Assembly: GCA_013822725.1 (NCBI GenBank)
Contig: PNKX01000023.1
Coordinates: forward strand, 20,096 to 84,095
Source: Pirellula sp.
GTDB lineage: Bacteria; Planctomycetota; Planctomycetia; Pirellulales; Lacipirellulaceae
Length of the DNA stretch: 64,000 nt
Direction of reading: 5' to 3'
The position numbers and the translations under genes were made by a program. Positions 36,693 through 45,206 of the stretch are shown piece after piece (positions within the stretch are counted from its first letter, which is position 1; each line of letters begins with the position of its first letter). A model generated the notes under the pieces. The model did no database searches and was not told the DNA's origin. It saw only the letters and a program-made list of their open reading frames with translations.

Positions 36693-37304
36693 ATGCCAGG
36701 TCTATTGGAAGCCTTGTTCGGCAACGACACCGAGACCGTCGAAAAAGTCCGCACGCACACCGGCAACGATCCCCAGCGAGCTGAGCAAGCCTACGGCGCC
36801 GCCGTCGGCACGATCCTGCGCGGCCTCGAGAACAAAAGCAAAACGAAGGAAGGCGCGGAAAGCATTTGGGAGATGCTGCGCAAACAAGTCGAGCAGGGCA
36901 ACCTCCCCGCCGACGCCCCTGCCTCAGGCAAACACGTCCAAGTCCGCGACATGGATCCCAAGGCCGCCAACGAAATGCTGAAGACGATTTTCGGCAAAGA
37001 TGCTCCCGACGTCGAAGGCGCCTACGGCAAAGTGATCACCCTCGACCCCGAGGCCTCGCGCAAAGTCTTCGCCAAAGTCCTCCCCGCCGTCCTCGGCGGC
37101 ATCTTCGGCGCAGCCGAGCGCGCGCCCGAAGCGAGTGCGCAAGCGCTCCCCAAGATCGTCGGCAAGGCACGGACTGAAATCGAAGATCAGCAACCGAAAG
37201 CCAAAGGCATTTTCGACGCGATTCTCGATCGCGACCATGACGGCGACGTCGACATGGACGACCTCAATCAACTCGCCAGCATGTTCATGAAGAAGCCGCG
37301 CTAG
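36693..37304 (+). CDS. DUF937 protein with a C-terminal EF-hand-like loop
   Basis: 203 residues, ATG 7 bases after AGGAGA. Residues 1-160 fit the small-residue-rich helical repeats of DUF937 (LLEALFGND, then TIFGKDAPDVEGAYGKV and VLPAVLGGIFGAA). The end carries DRDHDGDVDMDD (179-190) with the D-x-D-x-D-G spacing of an EF-hand or dockerin calcium loop. It has no signal peptide. DUF937 proteins are of unknown function. A terminator follows. Confidence 0.8.
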   Translation: MPGLLEALFGNDTETVEKVRTHTGNDPQRAEQAYGAAVGTILRGLENKSKTKEGAESIWEMLRKQVEQGNLPADAPASGKHVQVRDMDPKAANEMLKTIFGKDAPDVEGAYGKVITLDPEASRKVFAKVLPAVLGGIFGAAERAPEASAQALPKIVGKARTEIEDQQPKAKGIFDAILDRDHDGDVDMDDLNQLASMFMKKPR

Positions 37305-37332
37305 CGACTCTATTAGAAATAATCACCCGCAC

Positions 37333-37369
37333 GGGGCGTTCGGAGTGCAATGAATCTTCCGGACGCCCC
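37333..37369 (+). terminator. Hairpin after the DUF937 gene
   Basis: Stem GGGGCGTTCGGA / TCCGGACGCCCC with one mismatch and a 13-base loop, followed by TTCT. It is 29 bases after the stop codon. The T-run is poor, so activity is moderately likely. Confidence 0.6.
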
Positions 37370-37446
37370 TTCTCGCGTCAGCGATGCGCTGCGTGCGCGA
37401 CTCTACGGCGAGTCGCGCCACGCAGCCTTTCTCGCGCAACGACGCC

Positions 37447-38064
37447 TTAGCTAATTCGCTTTCCCGCCACGTCGCAGCTACGCGATCCGCGCCGCACTTT
37501 ACAGGCGCCTACCACGCTCGCCAGCGATATGAGGACGCCGGCGCTTGGCTCCGGGATTGAAGAAAAATCGCCACTGCCGTCGGTCTGATACCACCAACGT
37601 CCTTGCAGCAGGTCGTCGTCGTGACCAAAATTCGGTCCAGTATTCAAACCAGTGTCAATATCGTCGATCCTCAACACCGCCATGTGTCCCGATGTGGCAT
37701 GACGCCACACGATGAAATCGCCGACTCCGTCGGCCGCTGCCGCAGCGTCGCCGTACGGCCCAATCGCTTGACGCGTAAATGGCAATGACGCTGCGTTGGT
37801 GATTTGATTGATGGAACGCACCCCCGCTGCGTACGCCACATCACTGTCGATGTCCAAATCTCGCCCATAGAACCAGCCGTAATGGAGCGTATTGATCGAC
37901 CACCGCATGCTCACATGATTGACGCCGTCCCCAACTTCCCGGATGCCTCCCTCACGCCAATCGACGAACGTTCCGGTCAGCACCGCTCCCTCACTAGCGG
38001 ATCCGGTTAGCGAGATGCAGGCCAACGCCGCCATGCAGCAACTCCACAGATTTCCCACAGACAT
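37447..38064 (-). CDS. PEP-CTERM-anchored secreted protein, function unknown
   Basis: 205 residues. A signal peptide (about 1-27) precedes a domain rich in Asp/Gly/Trp. Near the C-terminus, IPEPSAG (about 168-174) is followed by a short hydrophobic segment and a basic run containing RRGSR, the three-part layout of the PEP-CTERM sorting signal recognised by exosortase. The processed protein would be released or linked to exopolysaccharide. No enzyme motif is seen. It is transcribed away from the sulfatase gene. Confidence 0.7.
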   Translation of the reverse strand: MSVGNLWSCCMAALACISLTGSASEGAVLTGTFVDWREGGIREVGDGVNHVSMRWSINTLHYGWFYGRDLDIDSDVAYAAGVRSINQITNAASLPFTRQAIGPYGDAAAAADGVGDFIVWRHATSGHMAVLRIDDIDTGLNTGPNFGHDDDLLQGRWWYQTDGSGDFSSIPEPSAGVLISLASVVGACKVRRGSRSCDVAGKRIS

Positions 38065-38177
38065 TAGCTATTCCAGTTCATCATTGAGGAAGAATGCGAC
38101 TCGGACACTCTTCACCAGAATAACATGGGCGGAACCCCAAGTCATTGACGCGATGCAATCTCTAGCGGAGACTCGGT

Positions 38178-39713
38178 TTGATGCTCCGGAGCGCGACCAT
38201 GCCCCCTGTTTTCCATACCCTCGCGATCTTAGCTCTCATCGGCGCAGCGAACGTTGCCGCTGACGACGCCCCTACCCGTCCCAACATCGTCGTCATCCTC
38301 TGCGACGACCTCGGCTACGGCGACGTTCAAGTCCTCAACCCCCAGCGCGGAAAAATCCCCACGCCGAATATCGACCGTCTCGCCGCCGACGGCATGCGTT
38401 TCGCCGACGCCCACTCCTCCTGCTCGGTTTGCACCCCCAGCCGCTACAGCCTGCTCACCGGTCGCTACGCCTGGCGCAGCCGCCTTCAATCGGGCGTTCT
38501 CAACGGCATGTCCGCACCATTGCTCGCCCCCAATCAACTGACGCTCGCCACGCTCCTGAAACAACAGGGCTACGACGCCGCCTGCTTCGGAAAATGGCAC
38601 CTCGGCCTAGAGTTCGGCGCCGACCAGTTCACGTCGCCCATCGTCGACGGCCCGCTGCAGCACGGCTTCGACCATTTCTACGGCATCGCCGCGTCACTCG
38701 ACATGCCGCCGTTCGCCTGGATCGAGGACGACCATTTCCCCGAAGCCCCTACGGCGACGAAAACGTTCATGCGATCCGGCCCCTCCGCCCCCAGCTTCGA
38801 GGCGGTCGACGTCCTCCCAACGCTCACCGCCAAAGCAATCGAGTTCATCAAATCGCACGGCGACCAGACTCGCAACGATGCGAACAGCGACGCCGACCAA
38901 CCACAGCCCTACTTCCTCTATCTCCCCCTCGCCTCCCCCCACACGCCGCTCGTTCCCACGCCCGCGTGGCAAGGCCGCAGCGGCCTCGGCGAGTACGCCG
39001 ATTTCGTCATGCAAACCGACGCCGCCATCGGCGAGATCCTTCAAGCGATCGACGACGCCGGCCAGCGCGATCGCACGCTCGTCATCCTGACCAGCGACAA
39101 CGGCTTCGCCCCCTACGTGAAGCCCGAGCATCTTGAGCAACAGGGCCACTACCCCAGCGCCAACTTCCGCGGCTACAAATCCGACGTCTGGGAAGGAGGC
39201 CACCGCATCCCCTTCCTCGTCCGCTGGCCCGGCGTCGTCGCTGCCAACGCCGAGTCGTCGCAACTCATCGGCCAAATCGACCTCGTCGCCACCGTCGCCG
39301 ATCTCTTCGACGAACCGCTCCCCGCCAACGCCGCCGTCGATTCGGTCAGCTTCCTCCCAATCCTCCAAGGCGACGACCGCCCCGTCCGCCAACACGCCAT
39401 CCAACAATCGGCCGACGGCTACTTCGCCATCCGCGACGGCCAGTGGAAGCTCGAACTCTGCGCCGGCTCCGGCGGCTGGAGCGAACCGCGCGAACCCCAG
39501 GCCACCAAGCGCAAGCTCTCGCCAGACCAACTCTACGACCTCGCCCACGACCCCGGCGAACAACAAAATGTCGCCGCCAACAACCCCGAAATCGTCGCCC
39601 GCCTCACGCAAGAGCTCAAAGAATCAATCGCCAACGGCCGCACCACCCCCGGCCCCGCGCAACAGAACGACGTGGAAATAGTCATCCGCAAAACTGCAAA
39701 ACCGCGCCGCTAG
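38178..39713 (+). CDS. Secreted arylsulfatase (formylglycine type I)
   Basis: 511 residues. A signal peptide lies at about 9-28; an in-frame ATG at 38199 (MPPVFH) would shorten it without harm. Metal-binding DD (43-44) in LCDDLGYGD and the sulfatase signature CTPSRYSLLTGR (85-96) are present; Cys85 should be converted to formylglycine by a sulfatase-maturing enzyme. A C-terminal domain with WKLELC and QLYDLAHDPGEQ fits the family. It should cleave sulfate esters, most likely from a sulfated polysaccharide. No polysaccharide lyase or glycosidase is nearby, so the substrate is unknown. Confidence 0.93.
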   Translation: MMLRSATMPPVFHTLAILALIGAANVAADDAPTRPNIVVILCDDLGYGDVQVLNPQRGKIPTPNIDRLAADGMRFADAHSSCSVCTPSRYSLLTGRYAWRSRLQSGVLNGMSAPLLAPNQLTLATLLKQQGYDAACFGKWHLGLEFGADQFTSPIVDGPLQHGFDHFYGIAASLDMPPFAWIEDDHFPEAPTATKTFMRSGPSAPSFEAVDVLPTLTAKAIEFIKSHGDQTRNDANSDADQPQPYFLYLPLASPHTPLVPTPAWQGRSGLGEYADFVMQTDAAIGEILQAIDDAGQRDRTLVILTSDNGFAPYVKPEHLEQQGHYPSANFRGYKSDVWEGGHRIPFLVRWPGVVAANAESSQLIGQIDLVATVADLFDEPLPANAAVDSVSFLPILQGDDRPVRQHAIQQSADGYFAIRDGQWKLELCAGSGGWSEPREPQATKRKLSPDQLYDLAHDPGEQQNVAANNPEIVARLTQELKESIANGRTTPGPAQQNDVEIVIRKTAKPRR

Positions 39714-39728
39714 CCAGCGCTCCAACAT

Positions 39729-39765
39729 CCGTCACCCTGAGCGCCAGGGTCATCCTGAGCGCAGC
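39729..39765. repeat. Degraded copy of the CATYCTGAGCG family
   Basis: GTCACCCTGAGCGCCAGGG then TCATCCTGAGCGCAGCAAAGG. It resembles the left arm of 19798-19875 but the partner arm is not visible. Confidence 0.6.
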
Positions 39766-39921
39766 AAAGGATCTAGCACGGCCGCTAGAGGCCGGCGCCC
39801 ACAACTTCAGCCCCTTGCTCCGTCAGGGGGTCGGTCGCTATACCGATAAACGTCCTCCCGCGCAGTGCTCGCCCCCTTGCGCAGCAGGAGCCAGAAACGT
39901 GACACAGAGATGAGAAACACT

Positions 39922-40332
39922 CTAACTGTTCACTCTCTCGTCACGGACTGCAACTAACGATTGCCTTTTATAGAGAAGCATTCCAATCGAACCGCCGCCG
40001 AAGGCTCCTAGTGGAAAAAGATAGGGCCTTAACGGATCGTGAATCGCCGCTATCCTGGCATTTGATGCATACGTCGGCGTCCCGATCCCCCCCACTCTGA
40101 TTCGCGTGTAGATCGCCGACGCCATGAACGCGACGATGACGCCCAACAAGGCGCTCCACGTCAAATATCGCCACTCCTTAGCAGGCAGAAATTGTCCAAG
40201 CACGACGATAATCACGCAAAGAACAAAGCCGCCCAACTCCGCAAAAGGCAGGTAGCAGAGCGAAAGACAGACGCTGAACGCCGCCACGTAGAGCATCAGT
40301 GATCTGATCGACCAACGCATTGAACGCACCAT
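39922..40332 (-). CDS. Small membrane protein of planctomycete type
   Basis: 136 residues with three or four hydrophobic helices. It starts MVRSMRWSIRSLMLYVAAF, the Arg/Ser/Leu lead typical of many uncharacterised planctomycete membrane proteins. Base composition here is noticeably less GC-rich than upstream. It lies 20 bases downstream of the next orphan gene on the same strand. No function can be assigned. Confidence 0.6.
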   Translation of the reverse strand: MVRSMRWSIRSLMLYVAAFSVCLSLCYLPFAELGGFVLCVIIVVLGQFLPAKEWRYLTWSALLGVIVAFMASAIYTRIRVGGIGTPTYASNARIAAIHDPLRPYLFPLGAFGGGSIGMLLYKRQSLVAVRDERVNS

Positions 40333-40351
40333 GCAAGAGACGATTTCGATT

Positions 40352-40987
40352 TCACTGCTCGCCGTATTCCCCGACGCTTACGATGCGAGCGTCCGGTGAC
40401 AGAGCGGCATACAAGCCATGTTCTTCCTCCCACTCTGGACTCCATGAGAACGAAATAGCAATTTCGTCGCGGCGCCGCGTAAACGCGATTTCTGGCTTGC
40501 CTAACGTTTTCCAAATGTCTGCGTTTCGCCGCAGACTGGGCAAAGGATCCACACCGGTCAAACCGGGACGCAGCCGAATCTTACGGTAATATCGAGCAAG
40601 GGCCGATTCCAGCTCGCGCAAGAGACTTCGCTCGCGAAGGCAAAACCGCGTCCACACAAGTCCAATTGATTCGCTGTTCGCCAGTTCCAACGGAACTTCC
40701 ACAATTACAGACGATTTCGGATAAAGCAACGTCTTCTTTCTACATACGAATCGCACGCCATCGTGCGTAAGTTTTCCCAGGCCGCTGACGTTGAGTTGAG
40801 TTCCCTTTTTCCGCTTGCTGGCTAGCTCTTCGTCTCGAAGCTTGATCAAGGCCGCAAGAGCCTTTTTGCTCTTAGTGCCGTACACGACCGCAGCAGCCTC
40901 AACGAGATTTCGCCCGGCCTCCCAATCGCGCATGGCCTTCCCGTATCGTCGCTGATACTCAGGGTTGAGAATATCACTCAGTTTCAT
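40352..40987 (-). CDS. Orphan cytoplasmic protein
   Basis: 211 residues, no signal or membrane segment. The N-terminal 70 residues are basic and helical; the rest looks like alternating strands, with a motif SFSWSPEWEEEHGL near residue 185-198. That Trp/Glu-Glu-His pattern recalls small orphan families often seen as immunity or stress proteins, but I cannot name one. Lower GC than the surroundings and lack of conserved neighbours suggest acquired DNA. It is probably co-transcribed with the membrane protein behind it. Confidence 0.55.
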   Translation of the reverse strand: MKLSDILNPEYQRRYGKAMRDWEAGRNLVEAAAVVYGTKSKKALAALIKLRDEELASKRKKGTQLNVSGLGKLTHDGVRFVCRKKTLLYPKSSVIVEVPLELANSESIGLVWTRFCLRERSLLRELESALARYYRKIRLRPGLTGVDPLPSLRRNADIWKTLGKPEIAFTRRRDEIAISFSWSPEWEEEHGLYAALSPDARIVSVGEYGEQ

Positions 40988-41035
40988 GTGACAGGTTCTT
41001 GCAACGCCTCAGGACAGCTCGACCCCCAGCCGCTC

Positions 41036-41272
41036 CTACTGCGGCCCCATCAACCCCAACCATACAAACACAAACAAAACGTACCCCAACACGGCTATCA
41101 AACACCCAGTATCAGACAGGTAACGCCCCAACAGAGCCACGCCAACCAGCGGCCCGAAAACTACCAGCGTCGCCGCATCGCTCAACCCCATCATCCGGGC
41201 AAACGTCAGCAGCCCGGCAGCCACCACGGTCGACGTAAAGAGTTGCCGAGTTGTGAACCTGACGCCGCTCAT
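41036..41272 (-). CDS. Small membrane protein of planctomycete type
   Basis: 78 residues from the ATG at 41272 (MSGVRFTTRQLFTSTVV), with three hydrophobic stretches. Its R-F-T-T-R-Q lead resembles the short planctomycete membrane proteins that begin with an Arg/Phe/Thr-rich segment before the first helix. An in-frame ATG at 41287 adds five residues. Function unknown. Confidence 0.5.
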   Translation of the reverse strand: MSGVRFTTRQLFTSTVVAAGLLTFARMMGLSDAATLVVFGPLVGVALLGRYLSDTGCLIAVLGYVLFVFVWLGLMGPQ

Positions 41273-42010
41273 TAATTTACTCTGCAAGTATTCTTGCCGA
41301 ACCGCTTTCCTTGCTCAGCGCCATCATCGGCACGCCGACACGTCGCGCACACCTGCCCAATAAATCTGAAATCAGCCAACTTGCAATTGGCCGCCCGAGC
41401 TGAAATAATGAACGTCCGTATACATCCGCTCTCTGGCAACTGAATTCCCGGACTCGCGGCTGGCTAAGCGACCCGCGATGGATCAAACAACGCGCGAATC
41501 CCGCCTGGTCCAGATCACCCTTCAGATGAAGATCCAACTCTCTCGACCGTAGATCGACGCCATGACGCCATAACGCAGGCCGCTGTCGCGACAACTGTCG
41601 CCTCCAGGTTGCTATCGTCCTGTAAGAAAATGACGCAACCACTACAAACAAAACAAGTTAGGCCTAGTGTCGTGCTGTCGCCAAAAATCGCATTCCGCCA
41701 CCAGACGACGCGACAGGACACGACACAACGCCCCCCAGCCGCTCGCGGCTTAGCGATTCCCACCAATCGACCAGCAATCAGGCCACTCCACGCAAACCTC
41801 TCACTCCTCTTTCTTTCAACCAACGATGTTTCTCGAAGCCCAAATTGCCCCCGCCGTAACCCGTTCAAACGATTGACTCTCGCCCCCTCCCGTGCGACCC
41901 TAATACCTTCGCCTTTCCGGGAATTTGGCCCTCGCTGCCCATCCCGAACCACCCGCCCACCGAGCCTACCCGCGCCAGTTGGCGCTGACTCACGACGGAG
42001 GATTCACACG
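41273..42010. other. 738-base spacer without a convincing gene
   Basis: The segment has lower GC than average and contains two overlapping minus-strand ORFs (41277-41651 and 41515-41952) and a plus-strand extension of the next gene, all with composition unlike real proteins here. The first ORF ends four bases before the small membrane gene, so it could be real, but the translation has no recognisable feature. Confidence 0.5.
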
Positions 42011-43312
42011 ATGAGGTTGCTTCTCGCCGGGATGACCCTGGCCTGCCTCGGGCAAGTCGCCCAAGCTCAATCCCGCTACGACGAAACGGCCGCAGCCCCC
42101 GCTCCCGCCGCGGAGTCCCCCGCCAGCGCCCCCGCCGAGGCGGCCGCGACGCCCGACTACGCAAAGCTCTTCGCTCAACCCACCCCAAGCGCCGCTGAAG
42201 CCGCCCCCACTCCCGCCGCAGGCGAGCCGGCAGCGTCAGCCGCCGGGACGCCCCCACAACAACCAGCCGCAGCCCCCCCAGCCGCCGCGGCCACGCAGCC
42301 CTTCGCCCCCCCGGCCCAAGCGGCTGCTCCCGCCGAGCGCTCGACGCTCGTCAGCGGCCCCAAGCCCACCAAGCTGATGCAAGAGCTTATGAAGGCGCCC
42401 GCGGACGCCCCGCTCGCCGGCACGCCGATCACACTCGGCGAGGCGGTCCGTGACTCCCGCTCGCGGCAAGACCAAACCCAACGGGCGAAGGCTTACTGGG
42501 ACCTCGCCGCCGCCGTGGCTGACTATTACCTGGCGGTTCTCGAAGCTCAGGAACTCGACGCCTACCGCGCCGGCGTCGCGGCTCCCAACAAGCAATGGGA
42601 TGTTCGCCAAGCCGACGTCAAGACGCGCATCGACGCGGCCCGCTTCGCCGCTCAGGCGGCGCAGTTGCAGCTCCACACGCTCCTCGGCGGCAACGCCTCC
42701 TCCTTGCCGCCCGTCCCGGCCGACGTCCCCCACTGCGGGCGCTACAACGCCGAGTACGACGAAATCTTTGCCGCGCGACCCGACCTCGTCGCGAAGAAGC
42801 TCGCCGACGTCCTGTCGCTCCGCCACGCTGAGTTGCGCTCGATGACCCAAGCGGTCGAAGATGCGAAAGCGTCGTTGGAGCAAGAAGTGACGATGCGAGC
42901 GGCGACGAACGACGGAACCCAGTTGCTCAACGCGCAGCAACTCCTCTCGCTGCAGCGGCGAGCATTCGTGACGCGAGCTCGCGAGTACAACCAAGAGATC
43001 GCGACCTACACCGAACTTGCCGCGCCGGCGGAGGTTCCCGCCGACCGGCTGGTCGCGATGATGATTCGCACCTCGGCGCCCACCGACCAACTCCGTTGGG
43101 GCCAAGGGGACATCGAACCAACCTCAGCAGAGGAACCGGCCGACGCAGCGAACGTCGCCGACGGATCCCCAGCAGGCGAGAACGGCGCGACGCCAACGCT
43201 GCAGGCGGAACGGCGGCAAGAAGTCCGCCGCCCGCTGCAACGTCTGCTCGGTCGTGAACGCGAACGTTCAATCGTCGTCAGCCGGCTCCGCAACCTGATG
43301 GATCGCGAATAA
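42011..43312 (+). CDS. Secreted TolC-like helical protein with Ala/Pro-rich leader
   Basis: 433 residues. The start is the ATG at 42011, after GGAGG at 41998, and gives a signal peptide (1-19) that a longer upstream frame would destroy. Residues about 25-115 are nearly all Ala, Pro, Glu and Gln, an extended linker. The rest is helical with heptad spacing (YWDLAAAVADYYLAVLEAQ; DARFAAQ-like runs), resembling the coiled-coil hairpins of TolC outer-membrane factors, but no beta-barrel segments can be identified. It is probably an envelope structural protein. Confidence 0.6.
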   Translation: MRLLLAGMTLACLGQVAQAQSRYDETAAAPAPAAESPASAPAEAAATPDYAKLFAQPTPSAAEAAPTPAAGEPAASAAGTPPQQPAAAPPAAAATQPFAPPAQAAAPAERSTLVSGPKPTKLMQELMKAPADAPLAGTPITLGEAVRDSRSRQDQTQRAKAYWDLAAAVADYYLAVLEAQELDAYRAGVAAPNKQWDVRQADVKTRIDAARFAAQAAQLQLHTLLGGNASSLPPVPADVPHCGRYNAEYDEIFAARPDLVAKKLADVLSLRHAELRSMTQAVEDAKASLEQEVTMRAATNDGTQLLNAQQLLSLQRRAFVTRAREYNQEIATYTELAAPAEVPADRLVAMMIRTSAPTDQLRWGQGDIEPTSAEEPADAANVADGSPAGENGATPTLQAERRQEVRRPLQRLLGRERERSIVVSRLRNLMDRE

Positions 43313-43351
43313 CTTAAAACGCAAGCACGTCGGTCAACAGAAATCCAAAGC

Positions 43352-43378
43352 GAGCCCCCGGGTTCATCCCGGGGGCTC
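43352..43378. terminator. Hairpin between the TolC-like gene and dus
   Basis: Perfect stem GAGCCCCCGGG / CCCGGGGGCTC with loop TTCAT, followed by TTCGT. It is placed 11 bases before the dus start, so it could terminate the upstream gene or fold in the dus leader. Confidence 0.7.
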
Positions 43379-43388
43379 TTCGTACATC

Positions 43389-44441
43389 ATGGCAAGCACG
43401 GTTCTCGAATCATCGATCGCAGTGAGCGACCTGTCGCGGCCGCTGGCGAAACCGTTCTACATCGGCTCGCTGCTAGTCGACCCGCCGATCCTGCAAGCGC
43501 CGATGGCGGGGTTCACGAACTACGCCTTCCGGCAGATCGTCCGCGAGTTCGGCGGCGCCGGCCTGCTGGCGACCGAGATGGTGAACGCCCGCGGGTTCGT
43601 TTGGATGGACGAGCACGAAGCGGAACATCCCGACCGCCTCTGGGGCGTCGCCGGCGAACCGCGGCCGCTTGCGGTGCAGATCTGGGACAACGAACCAGAG
43701 ACCCTCGCCAAGGTTGGCGCCCGCCTGGCGACCGAGTACCAGGTAAGCGTCGTCGACATCAACTTCGGCTGCCCGGTACGACAAGTGACGCAGAAGGCTC
43801 ACAGCGGCTCATACCTGCTGCGGTTCCCCGACCGGATGGGCGAGATCATCGAGCGCGTCGTCGCTGCCTGCGCGCCAACGCCCGTCACCGCGAAAATCCG
43901 CCTCGGCTGCTCGCGCGATCAGATCAACGCGATCGACGTCGCTCAGGTCGTCGAAGGGGCGGGAGCGGCGGCGCTCACGGTCCATGGGCGAACGGCGGCC
44001 GACATGTTTAGCGGCGAAGCCGATTGGGATAAGATTAGCGCCATTAAGCCGCATCTCAAGAAGATTCCGCTCATCGGCAACGGCGACCTCGACTCTGCGG
44101 CAAAGGTGGTCGCCGCGTTCCAGCGGTACAACGTCGACGGCGTCATGATCGCTCGCGCGGCGCTCAACAAACCGTGGCTGTACGCCCAAGCCGCCGCCGC
44201 CGTCCGCGGCAAACCGATCCCGGCCGACCCAACGCTCGCAGAGCAGCGGGAACTAATGATCCACCACTTCGAACTGGTGCGCGAGCGCTTCGGCGATGAG
44301 AAGGCCAGCGTCCTGATGCGCAAGTACGCCTGCTGCTATGCCCAAGGCCGCCCCGGCGCCCGCGACTTCCGTAAGCACGTCGCCACGATCGAATCGCCCG
44401 CCGCGTTTTATGCCGTCGTGGAGAAGTACTTTCCCGTCTAG
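43389..44441 (+). CDS. dusB: tRNA-dihydrouridine synthase
   Basis: 350 residues. FMN-binding TIM barrel with PPILQAPMAGFTN (about 32-44), catalytic Cys128 in INFGCPVRQV, the RNA/phosphate segment TVHGRT and IGNGDL. It reduces uridine to dihydrouridine in tRNA using FMN and NADPH. Sequence and length fit the DusB class, although the long 25-residue N-terminal lead is unusual and the symbol is by family resemblance. Confidence 0.92.
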   Translation: MASTVLESSIAVSDLSRPLAKPFYIGSLLVDPPILQAPMAGFTNYAFRQIVREFGGAGLLATEMVNARGFVWMDEHEAEHPDRLWGVAGEPRPLAVQIWDNEPETLAKVGARLATEYQVSVVDINFGCPVRQVTQKAHSGSYLLRFPDRMGEIIERVVAACAPTPVTAKIRLGCSRDQINAIDVAQVVEGAGAAALTVHGRTAADMFSGEADWDKISAIKPHLKKIPLIGNGDLDSAAKVVAAFQRYNVDGVMIARAALNKPWLYAQAAAAVRGKPIPADPTLAEQRELMIHHFELVRERFGDEKASVLMRKYACCYAQGRPGARDFRKHVATIESPAAFYAVVEKYFPV

Positions 44442-44459
44442 ATCGGATGGTTACCCAGA

Positions 44460-44900
44460 CTATTCGACCTCTTGATCCAATTCGTGCGTCAGCGCTCGGA
44501 GCGAGAGATTGATGTCACGCAAGAAGAAAAGCAGCGAGCCGATGAGGCTCGTGAGGCATGCGGCGAAGAGGAGAATCACGACCACCGCGACGTGCAAATC
44601 GACCAGCGTCCCCATGAACAGGACGATGATCATGAGGGCGGCCAGGAGAGCCGCAACGGTGGCCAACGTAATCGCCTGCCGCAGCAACCTCGCCCGCTTC
44701 CAGAGTATTCCCAACTGAAGTTCAACGGCTAACCGGCGCGAATCGGATGAAGTGCTGCGGAGGGCGATGAGCGCCCGCGAACGATCAATCGTCCGCCCCA
44801 GCCGATTGGTCATCGTCAGCAGCAGCATCCCGACGCCGGAGATGAGAATCACCGGGCCGATAGCGGTCTGCAAGACAGGAATAAGTTCGTCGAGAGACAC
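44460..44900 (-). CDS. DUF2721 membrane protein
   Basis: 146 residues. Helix 1 (about 12-29) is followed by TNRLGRTIDRSRAL, the DUF2721 signature loop, then two more helices (about 75-95 and 105-128) and FFLRDINLSLRAL. Function is unknown. Its genes are often lone; here it lies 51 bases downstream of the small membrane ORF and the sodium symporter on the same strand, which suggests one transcript. Confidence 0.85.
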   Translation of the reverse strand: MSLDELIPVLQTAIGPVILISGVGMLLLTMTNRLGRTIDRSRALIALRSTSSDSRRLAVELQLGILWKRARLLRQAITLATVAALLAALMIIVLFMGTLVDLHVAVVVILLFAACLTSLIGSLLFFLRDINLSLRALTHELDQEVE

Positions 44901-44951
44901 GGCTTGCGGCGGAGGGAGGCAGGGACGTCAACTCAATCAACCAACGATCGA

Positions 44952-45146
44952 TCAATCGGCATCCTGCGTATCACCCGTATCGATCTCCAGCGGCCCCTTG
45001 ATGTCCTCAACGTCTTCGGCCGGGAGCTGAAGCACCCGGCGAATGCAATAGAAGGTCAGCGAGACAACGGATCCGACCGAGATCAGCATGATCGTCCACC
45101 CTTGGGCGTTCAAAGCCTCAGTGGCGGCAAAAATAATCCAACTCAT
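44952..45146 (-). CDS. Small single-helix membrane protein, possible accessory subunit of the symporter
   Basis: 64 residues: one helix (about 15-38) then an acidic tail containing EDVEDIKGPLEIDTGDTQD. It lies 60 bases downstream of a neurotransmitter-type sodium symporter. In the characterised methionine/alanine NSS systems of other bacteria a one-helix small subunit of about 60 residues is encoded right after the transporter. The position and size match, but the sequence is too short to prove homology. Confidence 0.65.
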   Translation of the reverse strand: MSWIIFAATEALNAQGWTIMLISVGSVVSLTFYCIRRVLQLPAEDVEDIKGPLEIDTGDTQDAD

Positions 45147-45206
45147 TTTGCATGCTTCCGCGATTGGTTTCGACTGATTGTTATGCCTGTTTTGAAAACG
45201 CTTGAC

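Noticed and set aside
41277..41651. A 124-residue minus-strand ORF next to the small membrane gene
   Set aside because: The stop lies four bases before the next start, which would fit an operon, but the protein is Arg/Ser/Leu-rich with no homology that I can see, and a second ORF overlaps it. Left as possible only.
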